A stretch of 62,961 nucleotides of DNA, taken from Sphingomonas bacterium (lineage in GTDB: Bacteria; Pseudomonadota; Alphaproteobacteria; Sphingomonadales; Sphingomonadaceae). Position numbers and translations under genes: made by a program. Each line of letters starts with the position of its first letter. The first letter of the stretch is position 1. The notes under the pieces were generated by a model, which saw only the letters and a list, made by a program, of their open reading frames with translations, was not told the DNA's origin and made no database searches. Of this stretch, positions 9,133 to 18,393 are shown one piece after another. Location: contig JASBRX010000040.1 of the NCBI GenBank assembly GCA_030149245.1, forward strand, positions 1-62,961, given 5' to 3'.

Positions 9133-9971
9133 AGCTCTCCTTCCGCGCGGACCAGTCCGCGATTGTTGAGGTCAATCAGATGTGCCAGCACCGATCGGCC
9201 AGCCGCGCCGGTGAGGCGCGGGTCGAGGCCGACATACATGCGCGCGACCATATCCGGAATCGCGCCGATGCGTTGGTCGATCAGGCGCAGGATCTGGCCT
9301 TCGCGCTGCTTGCGGTGCCCGATCATGCCGCGCGCCAGGCGCTGGGGCGTGGTCACCTCCGGACCGTGCGCGGGGTAATAGACGCGGTCGTCACGCCTGA
9401 GCAGCTTGTCGAGGCTGGCCATATAGGCGCCCATGTCGCCGTCAGGTGGGGCGACGACGCTGGTCGACCAGCCCATGATATGGTCGCCGGTGAACAGCGC
9501 GCCGCTTTCGACCAGCGCGAAGCAGAGGTGGTTGGAGGTGTGGCCGGGGGTGGCGACGGCCTCGATCGTCCAGCCCATGCCCGACACGCGCTCGCCATCG
9601 GCAAGCACGCGGTCGGGCAAATAGTCGCGGTCGAACGCAGCGTCGGAACGCGGCCCGTCATCATCGAGCGCGAGCGGCGCGCAGCCGATGATCGGCGCGC
9701 CGGTCGCGGCGGCGAGCGGGCGGCTGGCCGGGCTATGGTCGCGATGCGTGTGGGTGCACAGGATCGCGCGCACTGGCCGACCGGCAATGGCGGCGATCAG
9801 CGCGTCGAGATGCTCGGGTAGGTCGGGACCGGGGTCGATCACCGCGACGTCGCTGGTTCCGACCAAATAGGTCTGCGTGCCAGTATAAGTGAAGGGGGAA
9901 GGGTTGGCCGCGAGAATCCGCGCCACCAGCGGTTCGAGCTGTTCGGCCACGCCGGTTGTTGCGTCATCCAT
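9114..9971 (-). CDS. MBL-fold metallohydrolase (LACTB2-like)
   Basis: This 285-residue protein has the metallo-beta-lactamase motif THTHRDH (H74, H76, D78, H79), a downstream TPGHTSNH, FTGDH and YPAHGPE, which together supply the two-zinc site. The C-terminal extension with a winged-helix-like segment (about residues 225-285) is typical of the LACTB2/beta-lactamase-like 2 group, whose members include nucleases and thioesterases. Its actual substrate is not evident. It is the first gene of a two-gene unit with the DUF4230 protein. Confidence 0.88.
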   Translation of the reverse strand: MDDATTGVAEQLEPLVARILAANPSPFTYTGTQTYLVGTSDVAVIDPGPDLPEHLDALIAAIAGRPVRAILCTHTHRDHSPASRPLAAATGAPIIGCAPLALDDDGPRSDAAFDRDYLPDRVLADGERVSGMGWTIEAVATPGHTSNHLCFALVESGALFTGDHIMGWSTSVVAPPDGDMGAYMASLDKLLRRDDRVYYPAHGPEVTTPQRLARGMIGHRKQREGQILRLIDQRIGAIPDMVARMYVGLDPRLTGAAGRSVLAHLIDLNNRGLVRAEGELWTRAA

Positions 9972-10029
9972 GGATCAGAAATGGCGGTTCATCGCGGCGC
10001 GCACAACCCCGGAAGGCGGACACGCGAAC

Positions 10030-10063
10030 GGGCCGGCCGCGTGAAGGGGGTCGCGGCCGGCCC
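10030..10063 (-). terminator. Strong GC hairpin after the M56 peptidase gene
   Basis: Perfect 12-base arms (10030-10041 and 10052-10063) lie between the stop of the M56 gene at 10116 and the start of the MBL gene at 9971. There is no U-tract on the minus-strand side, so it could be a terminator or an mRNA 3'-end stabiliser. Confidence 0.45.
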
Positions 10064-10115
10064 TGGTGGAGCCACTGTGCGGCGATGGGCTGCCGCACGG
10101 TGGTCCGCTTCGCGA

Positions 10116-11708
10116 TTAGTCCTTCTCGGCCGTTTCCAGCTCGCGGATCGCGTCGTCGATGCCCTTGAGCGCGGCGGCCTTCTGCTCGGCGCTGAGTTCG
10201 GTCTGCGCCTCGATCGAGCTGCGGGCCATCTTCAGGCCCATCATGGCGTGACGCTTGCCCATATCGGCGCTGGCGAGTGCGAAAACCTGGGCGCGGCGGG
10301 CGAGTGCCTCTGCGCCCTTGGCCTTGGCTTCCGCAGCGTCGGCACGCATTTCGATGCGGTCGGTGCAGATTACGACCTTGCGCTTGTCGCCGTCGCGGGT
10401 TTCGACCTTGACCGCATCGTCCTTCGATCCGCCGCACTTCATCGACTTGACGTCGATGTCGATGTCCATGTCGCCGGTCCAGACGAAATCCTTGCCGTCG
10501 CCTTTCATGCGGATGACGCGGGTCCCGGTCTTAACCTCCTTGCCGTCCTTGTCCTTGCGCTCGACCATGACGATGCGATGGACGCGCTTTTCCGTGGTGC
10601 CCTCGGGAGCCTTGGGCGCTTCCGGTGCAGCCGGGGTTTCGGGAGCCTGGACGGCGGCGATGGCGGCGGGCGCAGCGGGTGCCTCAGGTGCGGCAGGCGG
10701 CGTCGGCGCGTCGGCCTGGGTCATCACAGCGCCTGCACCCGATGCGGTGAGGGCAAGGCCGGCGAGGGTCAGCGCCGCAGCGCCGACAATTCCGGTGGTG
10801 ACACGGGCACGCGACTTGGGATTGTGTTTCGAGAGCATTTTGAGCCTCCCTTTCAGTTCGTTGACAGTGTGTAGGTGGCAAGCTGCCGAGACCGCACCCC
10901 CATGCGCGGACTTGACGATGGCGCGGCCATAGGCATGGCGCAGCGCCGGTGCGCGGCCTGAGAGCACAAGGGCATCGCAGGCCAGTTCCTGGTCAGCGCG
11001 GAAGGCGCGGAACGCCCGCCATGCGACCGGGTTGAACCAATGGAGCGCGAGCACGACCAGCGCGATCCAGTTGGCGATCAGGTCACCGCGAAGGTGGTGC
11101 CCGAGTTCATGGGCGAGCGCGAGGTTGCGCTCGACCGGGTCGTAGCGCTCCGCGAAATCCCGCGGAAACGCGACATATTTGCGCCAGATGCCAAAGGCGA
11201 GCGGGCCGGTCGCGGCATCGGTTTCGATGACATGGACCCGCCCGTCGGCGACGGTGCGGCGCACTTCCGCCTTGCGCATCAGATTGGCGCAGAAGCGGCT
11301 GTGCGACACGATGTGCCACAGCAGGAAACCAAGTGCGCCAGCCGCCCAGATGGTGCCGATCACCAGCAACAAGCTAGGCCCGCTCACCGTGGCGACGTTC
11401 GCCTCAGTAACCGTCGTGGTCGCGGTGGCGGCCATGTCCATCTGCGCCTGGATCAGCGCCTGATCGATGATCGTCTGGGTGCTGGCGGCGGTCGTGGGTG
11501 CCTCGGCAGCGTAGTTGAGCCCGCCGAGAACCTCGGTGAAGCTCCACGCACCGGGCAATGGCGGCATCAGCAGCCGCAGCACGGGCAACAGCCACAGCGC
11601 ATAAGCGATGTTGGGACCGAACTGTTCGCGCACGGGTTTGCGCAGCGCGAGGACCAGCAGCATCAGCAGCGTGGTGGCGATGCAGGTTTCGATCATCCAG
11701 GCGATCAT
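10116..11708 (-). CDS. BlaR1-like M56 membrane metallopeptidase
   Basis: The 530-residue protein has N-terminal transmembrane helices (near 4-22, 36-50 and 112-132), a cytoplasmic zinc protease motif HELGHHLRGD (H200, E201, H204), and ADQELACDA as the usual third-ligand region. In BlaR1/MecR1 this domain transmits an outside signal that inactivates the BlaI repressor. After a further hydrophobic segment near 310-330 comes a Pro/Ala-rich linker and a charged domain, but no penicillin-binding SxxK/KTG sensor domain, so beta-lactam sensing is not supported. It overlaps the stop of the upstream repressor gene by 4 bases. Confidence 0.88.
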   Translation of the reverse strand: MIAWMIETCIATTLLMLLVLALRKPVREQFGPNIAYALWLLPVLRLLMPPLPGAWSFTEVLGGLNYAAEAPTTAASTQTIIDQALIQAQMDMAATATTTVTEANVATVSGPSLLLVIGTIWAAGALGFLLWHIVSHSRFCANLMRKAEVRRTVADGRVHVIETDAATGPLAFGIWRKYVAFPRDFAERYDPVERNLALAHELGHHLRGDLIANWIALVVLALHWFNPVAWRAFRAFRADQELACDALVLSGRAPALRHAYGRAIVKSAHGGAVSAACHLHTVNELKGRLKMLSKHNPKSRARVTTGIVGAAALTLAGLALTASGAGAVMTQADAPTPPAAPEAPAAPAAIAAVQAPETPAAPEAPKAPEGTTEKRVHRIVMVERKDKDGKEVKTGTRVIRMKGDGKDFVWTGDMDIDIDVKSMKCGGSKDDAVKVETRDGDKRKVVICTDRIEMRADAAEAKAKGAEALARRAQVFALASADMGKRHAMMGLKMARSSIEAQTELSAEQKAAALKGIDDAIRELETAEKD

Positions 11709-12073
11709 TGCTTGAGCTCCTTCAGCAGGGCTTCGATCTCGGCGATGTCCTGATCGGTCAGCGCATCGCGTTCGGCGAGATGCGCGACCAGCGGGGTCAG
11801 CTTGCCCCCGAACAGCCGGTCGATCAGGCGGCGCGACTCACCCTCGACATAGTCGCCGCGCTCGACCAGCGGGCGATACTGATAGCGGCGGCCATCCTCA
11901 TCGGCGGCGATGACGTTCTTGGCGAGCAGGCGCCCGAGCAAGGTCTTGACTGTATTCGCGCTCCAGCCGCGCGACGGAGCCACGCGCTCGACCACATCCT
12001 GGGCGGCGAGCGGGGATTCGTCCCACAGCACCTCCATCACCGCATGCTCGGCTTCGCTGATTCGCTCGGTCAT
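11705..12073 (-). CDS. BlaI/MecI/CopY family transcriptional repressor
   Basis: The 122-residue protein is a winged-helix repressor of the BlaI type: ISEAEHAVMEVLWDE at the N-terminus, then RGWSANTVKTLLGRLLAKNVI (recognition helix region near residues 35-58) and a C-terminal dimerisation helix. It should bind its own promoter until its partner M56 protease is activated. A two-box palindrome at 12085-12125 directly upstream fits such autoregulation. The SD-like AGAGGG is about five bases before the ATG. The M56 gene follows with an ATGA overlap. Confidence 0.92.
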   Translation of the reverse strand: MTERISEAEHAVMEVLWDESPLAAQDVVERVAPSRGWSANTVKTLLGRLLAKNVIAADEDGRRYQYRPLVERGDYVEGESRRLIDRLFGGKLTPLVAHLAERDALTDQDIAEIEALLKELKQ

Positions 12074-12084
12074 CGCAACCCTCT

Positions 12085-12125
12085 TTGACTACGGGTGTAA
12101 TCGCTTCGATCACATCTGTAGTCAA
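12085..12125 (-). promoter_or_regulatory. Double operator upstream of the BlaI-type repressor gene
   Basis: A 41-base imperfect palindrome has 19-base half sites (12085-12103 and 12107-12125) that match at 16 of 19 positions. Inside it are two BlaI/MecI-like boxes, ACTACGGGTGTAAT at 12088-12101 and ATCACATCTGTAGT at 12109-12122, whose centres are 21 bases apart, two helical turns. The near edge is 11 bases from the repressor's ATG, so binding would cover the transcription start. Assignment to this repressor is an inference from position and box similarity. Confidence 0.65.
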
Positions 12126-12386
12126 TGGCCTGAACGCGCGATGAATGATCTTCAGATGGGCGAGGGTGTCGGAAAAGCTGACAGCTTGGCGCGATGGTGG
12201 ATTTCGTTAACCAGCGTCACGCGCAGAAATGTGTGGTTCAAGCGATCTGGCACGCGCGGTGCAACACTTCGGGCATATGTGTTCACCGTCAGGTGCGACG
12301 CTTCAGGGGCGGGTGGCTTTCGGGCCATCCGCCCTTTCCCGTTACAGCGATGTCGCATGCATTGGCCGGCGGTGCACGCCGACGCG

Positions 12387-12410
12387 GCGGGCCGCACGCT
12401 GGCGGCCCGC
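12387..12410 (-). terminator. Hairpin downstream of grxD
   Basis: Perfect nine-base GC-rich arms (12387-12395 and 12402-12410) lie 20 bases past the grxD stop. No U-run follows, so the assignment as terminator is tentative. Confidence 0.4.
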
Positions 12411-12430
12411 GCGATCAGGATTGCCGCCGA

Positions 12431-12766
12431 TCAGGCCGCGGCGACGCCCTTGTCTTCGAGCAGCTGGGCCAGCTCGCCGCTCTCATACATTTCCATCATG
12501 ATGTCGGATCCGCCGACAAACTCACCCTTCACATAGAGCTGCGGGATGGTCGGCCAATCGGAAAAGGCCTTGATGCCCTGACGGACCTCCTGATCCTGCA
12601 GCACGTCGACGCTGCCGAATTCGACGCCGAGATGGTTGAGGATCGAAACTGCGCGGTTGGAGAAGCCACACTGCGGGAACAGCGGCGTCCCCTTCATGAA
12701 CAGCAGCACGTCGTTCGAATCGACAAGCGTCTGGATGCGGGCGTTGGTATCGTCGGTCATCGTCAT
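12431..12766 (-). CDS. grxD: Monothiol glutaredoxin GrxD (CGFS type)
   Basis: This 111-residue protein has the CGFS active site at C33 (PQCGFS) and the glutathione-binding WPTIPQLY and GGSDI motifs. CGFS glutaredoxins bind and deliver [2Fe-2S] clusters and work with BolA proteins in iron-sulfur trafficking. The bolA gene is directly upstream with a 4-base overlap. Two ATGs are possible at 12766 and 12760; the GGGAG site is better spaced for the second, so the true protein may be two residues shorter. Third gene of the zeta inhibitor-bolA-grxD unit. Confidence 0.95.
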   Translation of the reverse strand: MTMTDDTNARIQTLVDSNDVLLFMKGTPLFPQCGFSNRAVSILNHLGVEFGSVDVLQDQEVRQGIKAFSDWPTIPQLYVKGEFVGGSDIMMEMYESGELAQLLEDKGVAAA

Positions 12767-13005
12767 TCACTCCCAGCCGGCACGGCGGTGGTCAGCTGTA
12801 GCGCGTGCAGCACGCCGCCCATCCGACCGCCGAGTGCGGCATATACAGCCTGGTGCTGCCGCACGCGCGGCATGCCCCGGAAACTCTCACTGGTCACGCG
12901 CGCGGCATAATGATCGCCATCGCCGGCAAGATCGGTGATCTCCACCGCAGCATCGGGGATGCCGGCGCGGATCAGCGCCTCGATCTCGCTCGCCGCCATC
13001 GGCAT
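12763..13005 (-). CDS. BolA family iron-sulfur partner protein
   Basis: The 80-residue protein has the BolA core with the RVRQHQAVYAAL helix, whose His is the likely cluster ligand shared with glutaredoxin, and the C-terminal HALQLTT strand. Its position next to the CGFS glutaredoxin supports a BolA-Grx4 complex role in iron-sulfur cluster transfer or iron sensing. The start two bases after the upstream stop has a GAGG site nine bases before the ATG; a second ATG at 12999 is possible. Its stop overlaps the grxD start. Confidence 0.92.
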   Translation of the reverse strand: MPMAASEIEALIRAGIPDAAVEITDLAGDGDHYAARVTSESFRGMPRVRQHQAVYAALGGRMGGVLHALQLTTAVPAGSE

Positions 13006-13007
13006 GA

Positions 13008-13331
13008 TTACTGCGCCTCGATCAGCTGGCGGCGGGCCTCGACCGTCATCTGCTCAACGGCTGCACGGACTGCGGCGTCGTCGATTTCGACCCCGGCAGC
13101 GGTCAGGTCGCCGAGCAGCTTGCGGATCACGTCCTCATCGCCCGATTCCTCGAAATCGGCCTGAACGACGGCCTTGGCATAGGCGTCGGTCTCTTCCGGG
13201 GTCAGCGCCATCTTTTCCGCCGCCCACTGGCCGAGCAGCCGGTTGCGACGCGCGGTCACGCGGAACGCCATTTCCTCGTCACGAACATATTTGGCTTCGA
13301 ACGCGCGCTCGCGATCGTCGAAGGTGGTCAT
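13008..13331 (-). CDS. ATP synthase F1 inhibitor subunit zeta (DUF1476)
   Basis: The 107-residue protein starting MTTFDDRERAFEAKY belongs to the DUF1476 family, which in Paracoccus denitrificans is the zeta subunit that inhibits ATP hydrolysis by the F1-ATPase through its N-terminal helix. The rest is helical and charged (TPEETDAYAKAVVQADFEE). A longer frame starting at 13415 lacks the conserved N-terminus at its own start and is rejected. It is the first gene of the unit with bolA and grxD, an arrangement I recognise as common in alphaproteobacteria. Confidence 0.88.
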   Translation of the reverse strand: MTTFDDRERAFEAKYVRDEEMAFRVTARRNRLLGQWAAEKMALTPEETDAYAKAVVQADFEESGDEDVIRKLLGDLTAAGVEIDDAAVRAAVEQMTVEARRQLIEAQ

Positions 13332-13467
13332 GCGGCTTACCCCTAAAAGTGTTTCGCCATGGAAATAGGGGCGGCCCGCGCGCATGGCAACGGGCGGAGG
13401 ATGCCGTATCGACATTGCCCCCGTTCAACCGGGGCGGTAGGCGGCGGGGCAGGGTTCAGGAGTTGTC

Positions 13468-14313
13468 ATGTCCGTTTTCCGGCTCGATGGGTTCGATCCC
13501 GACGCGTTCGTCGCCGCCACCTTGGCGGAGGATGTCGGGTCGGGCGATGTCACTGCACAGGCGGTCATCCCGCCCGATGCCGTGTTCGATGGGGTAATGG
13601 ACAGCCGTGACGCGGTGGTCGTGGCCGGATTGCCCATTGCCGCAGCCTTTTTCCGCGCGCTCGATCCCGCGGTGGAGATCGAGATCCTGGCGGCGGAGGG
13701 CGAAGCCGTTGCGGCGGGTAGCGATCTGATGCGACTGCGCGGCAATGCACGCGCGCTGCTCACCGCCGAACGCTCGGCGCTCAATACGGTCCAGCACCTG
13801 TCGGGCATCGCGACGATGACGCGCGCCTATGCTGACGCAATGGCGGGGAGCGGGGCGACGTTGCTCGACACGCGCAAGACCATCCCCGGCCTGCGCCGGC
13901 TGGAGAAATATGCGACGCGGATGGGGGGAGCGCGGAATCATCGCATGGGGCTGTGGGACGCAGCGATGATCAAGGACAATCATGCCGCGGTCGCCGGGTC
14001 GGTCGAGGAAGCGGTGGGGCGGGCGGTGCGCGCCGGGATCGGGGCGATCATCGTCGAGGTGGACCGGATCGACCAGATCGAACCGGCGCTGGCGGCGGGG
14101 GCGACACATCTGCTCCTCGACAATATGGGGCCTGAACTGCTGCGCGAGGCGGTGGCGCTGGTCGCGGGGCGGGTGCCGACCGAGGCGTCCGGCGGCGTGA
14201 GGCTCGACACGATCGCGGCGATCGCTGCGACGGGCGTAACCTATGTCAGCGTTGGTCGGCTGACCCAATCGGCTCCGGCGGCGGATATCGGGCTGGACTT
14301 CGCACCGGCCTGA
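13468..14313 (+). CDS. nadC: Nicotinate-nucleotide pyrophosphorylase (carboxylating) NadC
   Basis: NadC makes nicotinate mononucleotide from quinolinate and phosphoribosyl pyrophosphate, the step after NadA. The 281-residue protein shows LLDTRKTIPGLR (the Lys/Arg phosphate-binding loop near residue 135), GGARNHRMGL, MIKDNH, LLDNM and EASGGV, all expected in the family. A GGAGTTGTC site precedes the ATG. It is divergent from the zeta inhibitor unit. A small membrane protein gene follows after 35 bases. Confidence 0.97.
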   Translation: MSVFRLDGFDPDAFVAATLAEDVGSGDVTAQAVIPPDAVFDGVMDSRDAVVVAGLPIAAAFFRALDPAVEIEILAAEGEAVAAGSDLMRLRGNARALLTAERSALNTVQHLSGIATMTRAYADAMAGSGATLLDTRKTIPGLRRLEKYATRMGGARNHRMGLWDAAMIKDNHAAVAGSVEEAVGRAVRAGIGAIIVEVDRIDQIEPALAAGATHLLLDNMGPELLREAVALVAGRVPTEASGGVRLDTIAAIAATGVTYVSVGRLTQSAPAADIGLDFAPA

Positions 14314-14348
14314 GGCCTAGCGTTTCGGCAATTCAGGAGGGGAAGTTC

Positions 14349-14795
14349 ATGCGACCGCAATCGATCATCCGGTTTGAGCAGGCTTATCTGGCGTCGATCG
14401 TCGTTTGGGGGATCAACTACGGACTGGGATGGAGCAAATTGGTCGCTGCAGTTGATCGCAGCTTTGCCGCCATGCCGCCCATCCGGCATCTTGGTGAGCC
14501 GCTGTTGATCGCCGTCGTTCTGTTCGCGCTCTGCCTCTGGCTCCTGCTTTGGTACTTCACCGCACGCGCTCGGAGCGAAGTTGCGAAATGGGTCATCGTA
14601 GCCTTTTTCGCGGTAACCGCAGCTTGGCTGCCATTCACATTGGCAGGATTTAGGACGACCGGGCTTCTTCCCGCTGCGCTCAATGTCGTGACCTTCGCCC
14701 TGACGGCGGTTGCCGTATGGATGCTGTTCCGGCCTGACGCATCGGCTTGGTTCCGCGCGAGCGACGGGAGCGCGCCGCCGCCCCCGCTCGCCTGA
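14349..14795 (+). CDS. Small multi-pass membrane protein
   Basis: The 148-residue protein has about four predicted transmembrane segments (near 14-30, 49-70, 79-100 and 107-126), with basic residues in the loops. No family is recognised. It has an AGGAGGGG ribosome binding site just upstream and follows nadC by 35 bases, so it may be cotranscribed, but a functional link with NAD synthesis is not supported. Confidence 0.75.
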   Translation: MRPQSIIRFEQAYLASIVVWGINYGLGWSKLVAAVDRSFAAMPPIRHLGEPLLIAVVLFALCLWLLLWYFTARARSEVAKWVIVAFFAVTAAWLPFTLAGFRTTGLLPAALNVVTFALTAVAVWMLFRPDASAWFRASDGSAPPPPLA

Positions 14796-14800
14796 TCGGA

Positions 14801-15217
14801 TTAGCTATCGATCGTGGCGGTTGCCGGGTGGTGCTTGTCGAGGTGCCGCTTGATGATGCGCAGGTTGCGTGAGTTCGAGCGGTAGAAAAAGTCCGCGATG
14901 TCGCCCACTCCCGGGATTAGTCCCAGAAGCCAGTCGAAGCCCACATTGCCGACCATCCGCAGCATCGCGCCGCGCGACATGCCGATATTGCGCGCTTCCC
15001 ATACCATATAGAGCCCCATGCCGGCGGCAATGATGTCGCCGCCGACCGGGATCAGGCCGATCAGCGCGTCGAGACCGACGGTCTGGCGGGTGCCGGGAAT
15101 GGTGAAGCCGCGTTCGAGCAGTTTTTCGAGCGCGGTGACCCGCTGGCGCACCGAATGCGGGTCGCGACCGACCGGAAAGGCGCCTGGAGTGCGTTGCATG
15201 CGGGTCGCCTTGGCCAT
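14801..15217 (-). CDS. DUF4112 membrane protein
   Basis: The 138-residue protein contains the DUF4112 pattern: DALIGLIPVGGDIIAAG, then VGFDWLLGLIPGVGDIADFFY, i.e. two similar Gly/Pro-rich hydrophobic hairpins near residues 48-70 and 88-112, with an Arg/Lys-rich C-terminus. Members are small membrane proteins of unknown function. It is convergent with the preceding gene, with five bases between stops, and lies 12 bases after the stop of the solute-binding protein gene on the same strand. Confidence 0.85.
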   Translation of the reverse strand: MAKATRMQRTPGAFPVGRDPHSVRQRVTALEKLLERGFTIPGTRQTVGLDALIGLIPVGGDIIAAGMGLYMVWEARNIGMSRGAMLRMVGNVGFDWLLGLIPGVGDIADFFYRSNSRNLRIIKRHLDKHHPATATIDS

Positions 15218-15229
15218 GTCGGTCCTCCC

Positions 15230-16687
15230 TTATGGTTCGCGCAGATGGGTCAGTGGATGCCAGGCGCGGGGGTTGGTCTGGAACGCCCTGAGCCTGAGTG
15301 CCGCCACCGACCAGCGCAACGGTTGTGCGATCGGGATATAGCGTTGTGCAGCGGTGAGCGCGAGGTCCGCTTCGGCAATGCGTCGCGCACGATCGGCCAG
15401 GGTCGGCGCATCGCGGGCGGCGTCGATGATGGCGGCGAGATCGTCCGGGCAACTGCGGCAGGCGGTGACGAGATACCAGCGGGCGCTGTCATAGGGCGCC
15501 ACTGCGTCGATCAGGCGCAGATCGGCATCCTCGCCCTCGGCCACCCAGGCGGGTTGCAGGCCGATCGCGCGGAGATCGCGCAGGAGGCCATACCAGATCA
15601 GCTTGCTGCCAAGACTGCGCGGCATTGCGATCCGGATGACCGGCGATGCGTCGGGATTGGCGGCGCGCCAGGCCGCCACCTGATTGCGCGCCAAGATCCG
15701 CCGCGCGTCCAGTGGCTGTGCGAGCCAAGCGGGCGCTGCGGGCGCTGCTGCCGAATCGAGCTGCGCGGGCAGCAGGGTTTCGACCGGAGCCCATTCCGGG
15801 CGGAAGCGCGCGGTGAGCGCCGCGCGGTCGATCGCCATTGCCAGCGCCGCGCGATTGGCCGGATCGGTGGTGAAGCCTTCGTCCGATACGATCGCCAGTC
15901 CGAACAGGCCCACGGCCGGGTCGATGCGCAGGTTGGCGGGTGCGACCCCCGCATGATCCAGCAGCGGCCAGTCGCGGAACGTGCCACCCAGGATCAAGTC
16001 GGATTCGCGCGCCGCGAACCGCGCCAGCGCGACGGCCGCGCGCTCGCCGATCAGGCGGACATTCTCGGCGGCTTCCGGCGCTGCGGCATTTTCCACGACC
16101 GCATAGGGATCAGGCACGGGGCGGAGTAGCGGTGTGCCGCCGCCTTGGGCATCGGCACGCAGCGGCCCGGTGCCGGCGAGGCGGGGGCGACGCAGAATGG
16201 CGAATTCGGGCTGCGCGAACAGCTTGAGCAGGTCGGGGCGGGGATGCTTCAGCCGCACCTCGATCACCTGTGGGGTCATCTCGACGATTTCGTCGATCAC
16301 CGCGACGAATGGTGCATAGGATGAGCGCGCGGTGGTCGCGATCGCTCCGCGCAGGCTCGCGACGACCTGCGCCGCGGTCACCTTGCCGCCGTCGGGCCAT
16401 TGGGCGTTGCGGATGCGGAAGATGTAGCTGCGGCCCTCATCGCTGACGATCCAGCGCTCCGCCACGCCCGGCTCGATCCCGCCATTGGCGTCGAAGCGGA
16501 CAAGCCCCTGTGCGGTCGCGGCGAGCAGCACGCTGTCGGGGAAGCCGAGCGGGCCGCGTGCGGGATCGCGGAGTGTCGCGGGGTCGCCGATCGCGCTCAC
16601 CACCACCGGGACGTCGTCGGGCCGTCGCTCACACCCGCCCGCGAACAGCGCGAGCGCGAGGGCGAGGGGCAGGGCGGGGAAGCGCAT
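15230..16687 (-). CDS. Family 5 extracellular solute-binding lipoprotein
   Basis: The 485-residue protein has a signal peptide ending in a lipobox (FAGGC near residue 19) and the fold of SBP_bac_5 peptide/nickel-type binding proteins: a domain with GIEPGVAERWIVSDEGRSYIFRIRNAQWPDGGKVTA near residues 70-105 and a second domain with repeated AQP-type strands. These proteins normally feed an ABC importer for di- or oligopeptides, but no permease or ATPase gene is adjacent, so it is an orphan. The DUF4112 gene follows closely. Confidence 0.88.
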   Translation of the reverse strand: MRFPALPLALALALFAGGCERRPDDVPVVVSAIGDPATLRDPARGPLGFPDSVLLAATAQGLVRFDANGGIEPGVAERWIVSDEGRSYIFRIRNAQWPDGGKVTAAQVVASLRGAIATTARSSYAPFVAVIDEIVEMTPQVIEVRLKHPRPDLLKLFAQPEFAILRRPRLAGTGPLRADAQGGGTPLLRPVPDPYAVVENAAAPEAAENVRLIGERAAVALARFAARESDLILGGTFRDWPLLDHAGVAPANLRIDPAVGLFGLAIVSDEGFTTDPANRAALAMAIDRAALTARFRPEWAPVETLLPAQLDSAAAPAAPAWLAQPLDARRILARNQVAAWRAANPDASPVIRIAMPRSLGSKLIWYGLLRDLRAIGLQPAWVAEGEDADLRLIDAVAPYDSARWYLVTACRSCPDDLAAIIDAARDAPTLADRARRIAEADLALTAAQRYIPIAQPLRWSVAALRLRAFQTNPRAWHPLTHLREP

Positions 16688-16705
16688 GCCCTAGCTTTAT
16701 GGAGG

Positions 16706-16732
16706 CGGGGCGGGGAAGCCAACCCCGCCCCG
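16706..16732 (-). terminator. Hairpin downstream of ilvC
   Basis: Perfect ten-base GC arms (16706-16715 and 16723-16732) lie nine bases past the ilvC stop. On the minus strand it is followed by a few T/A bases rather than a clear U-run; likely end of the ilvBNC transcript. Confidence 0.5.
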
Positions 16733-16740
16733 GTGTTCGG

Positions 16741-18389
<1,649 letters not shown>

Positions 18390-18393
18390 GAGC

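Larger units (their letters stand above)
12074..12430. other. Intergenic region, 357 bases, no gene seen
   Basis: Between the BlaI-type repressor gene and grxD I see only the repressor's operator (12085-12125) and a hairpin after grxD (12387-12410). An 81-codon frame at 12152-12397 on the minus strand has no ribosome binding site or recognisable sequence and is not called. Confidence 0.6.

Noticed and set aside
12152..12397. 81-codon minus-strand frame in the intergenic region before grxD
   Set aside because: No ribosome binding site, no family, and codon use unlike the neighbours; left uncalled.
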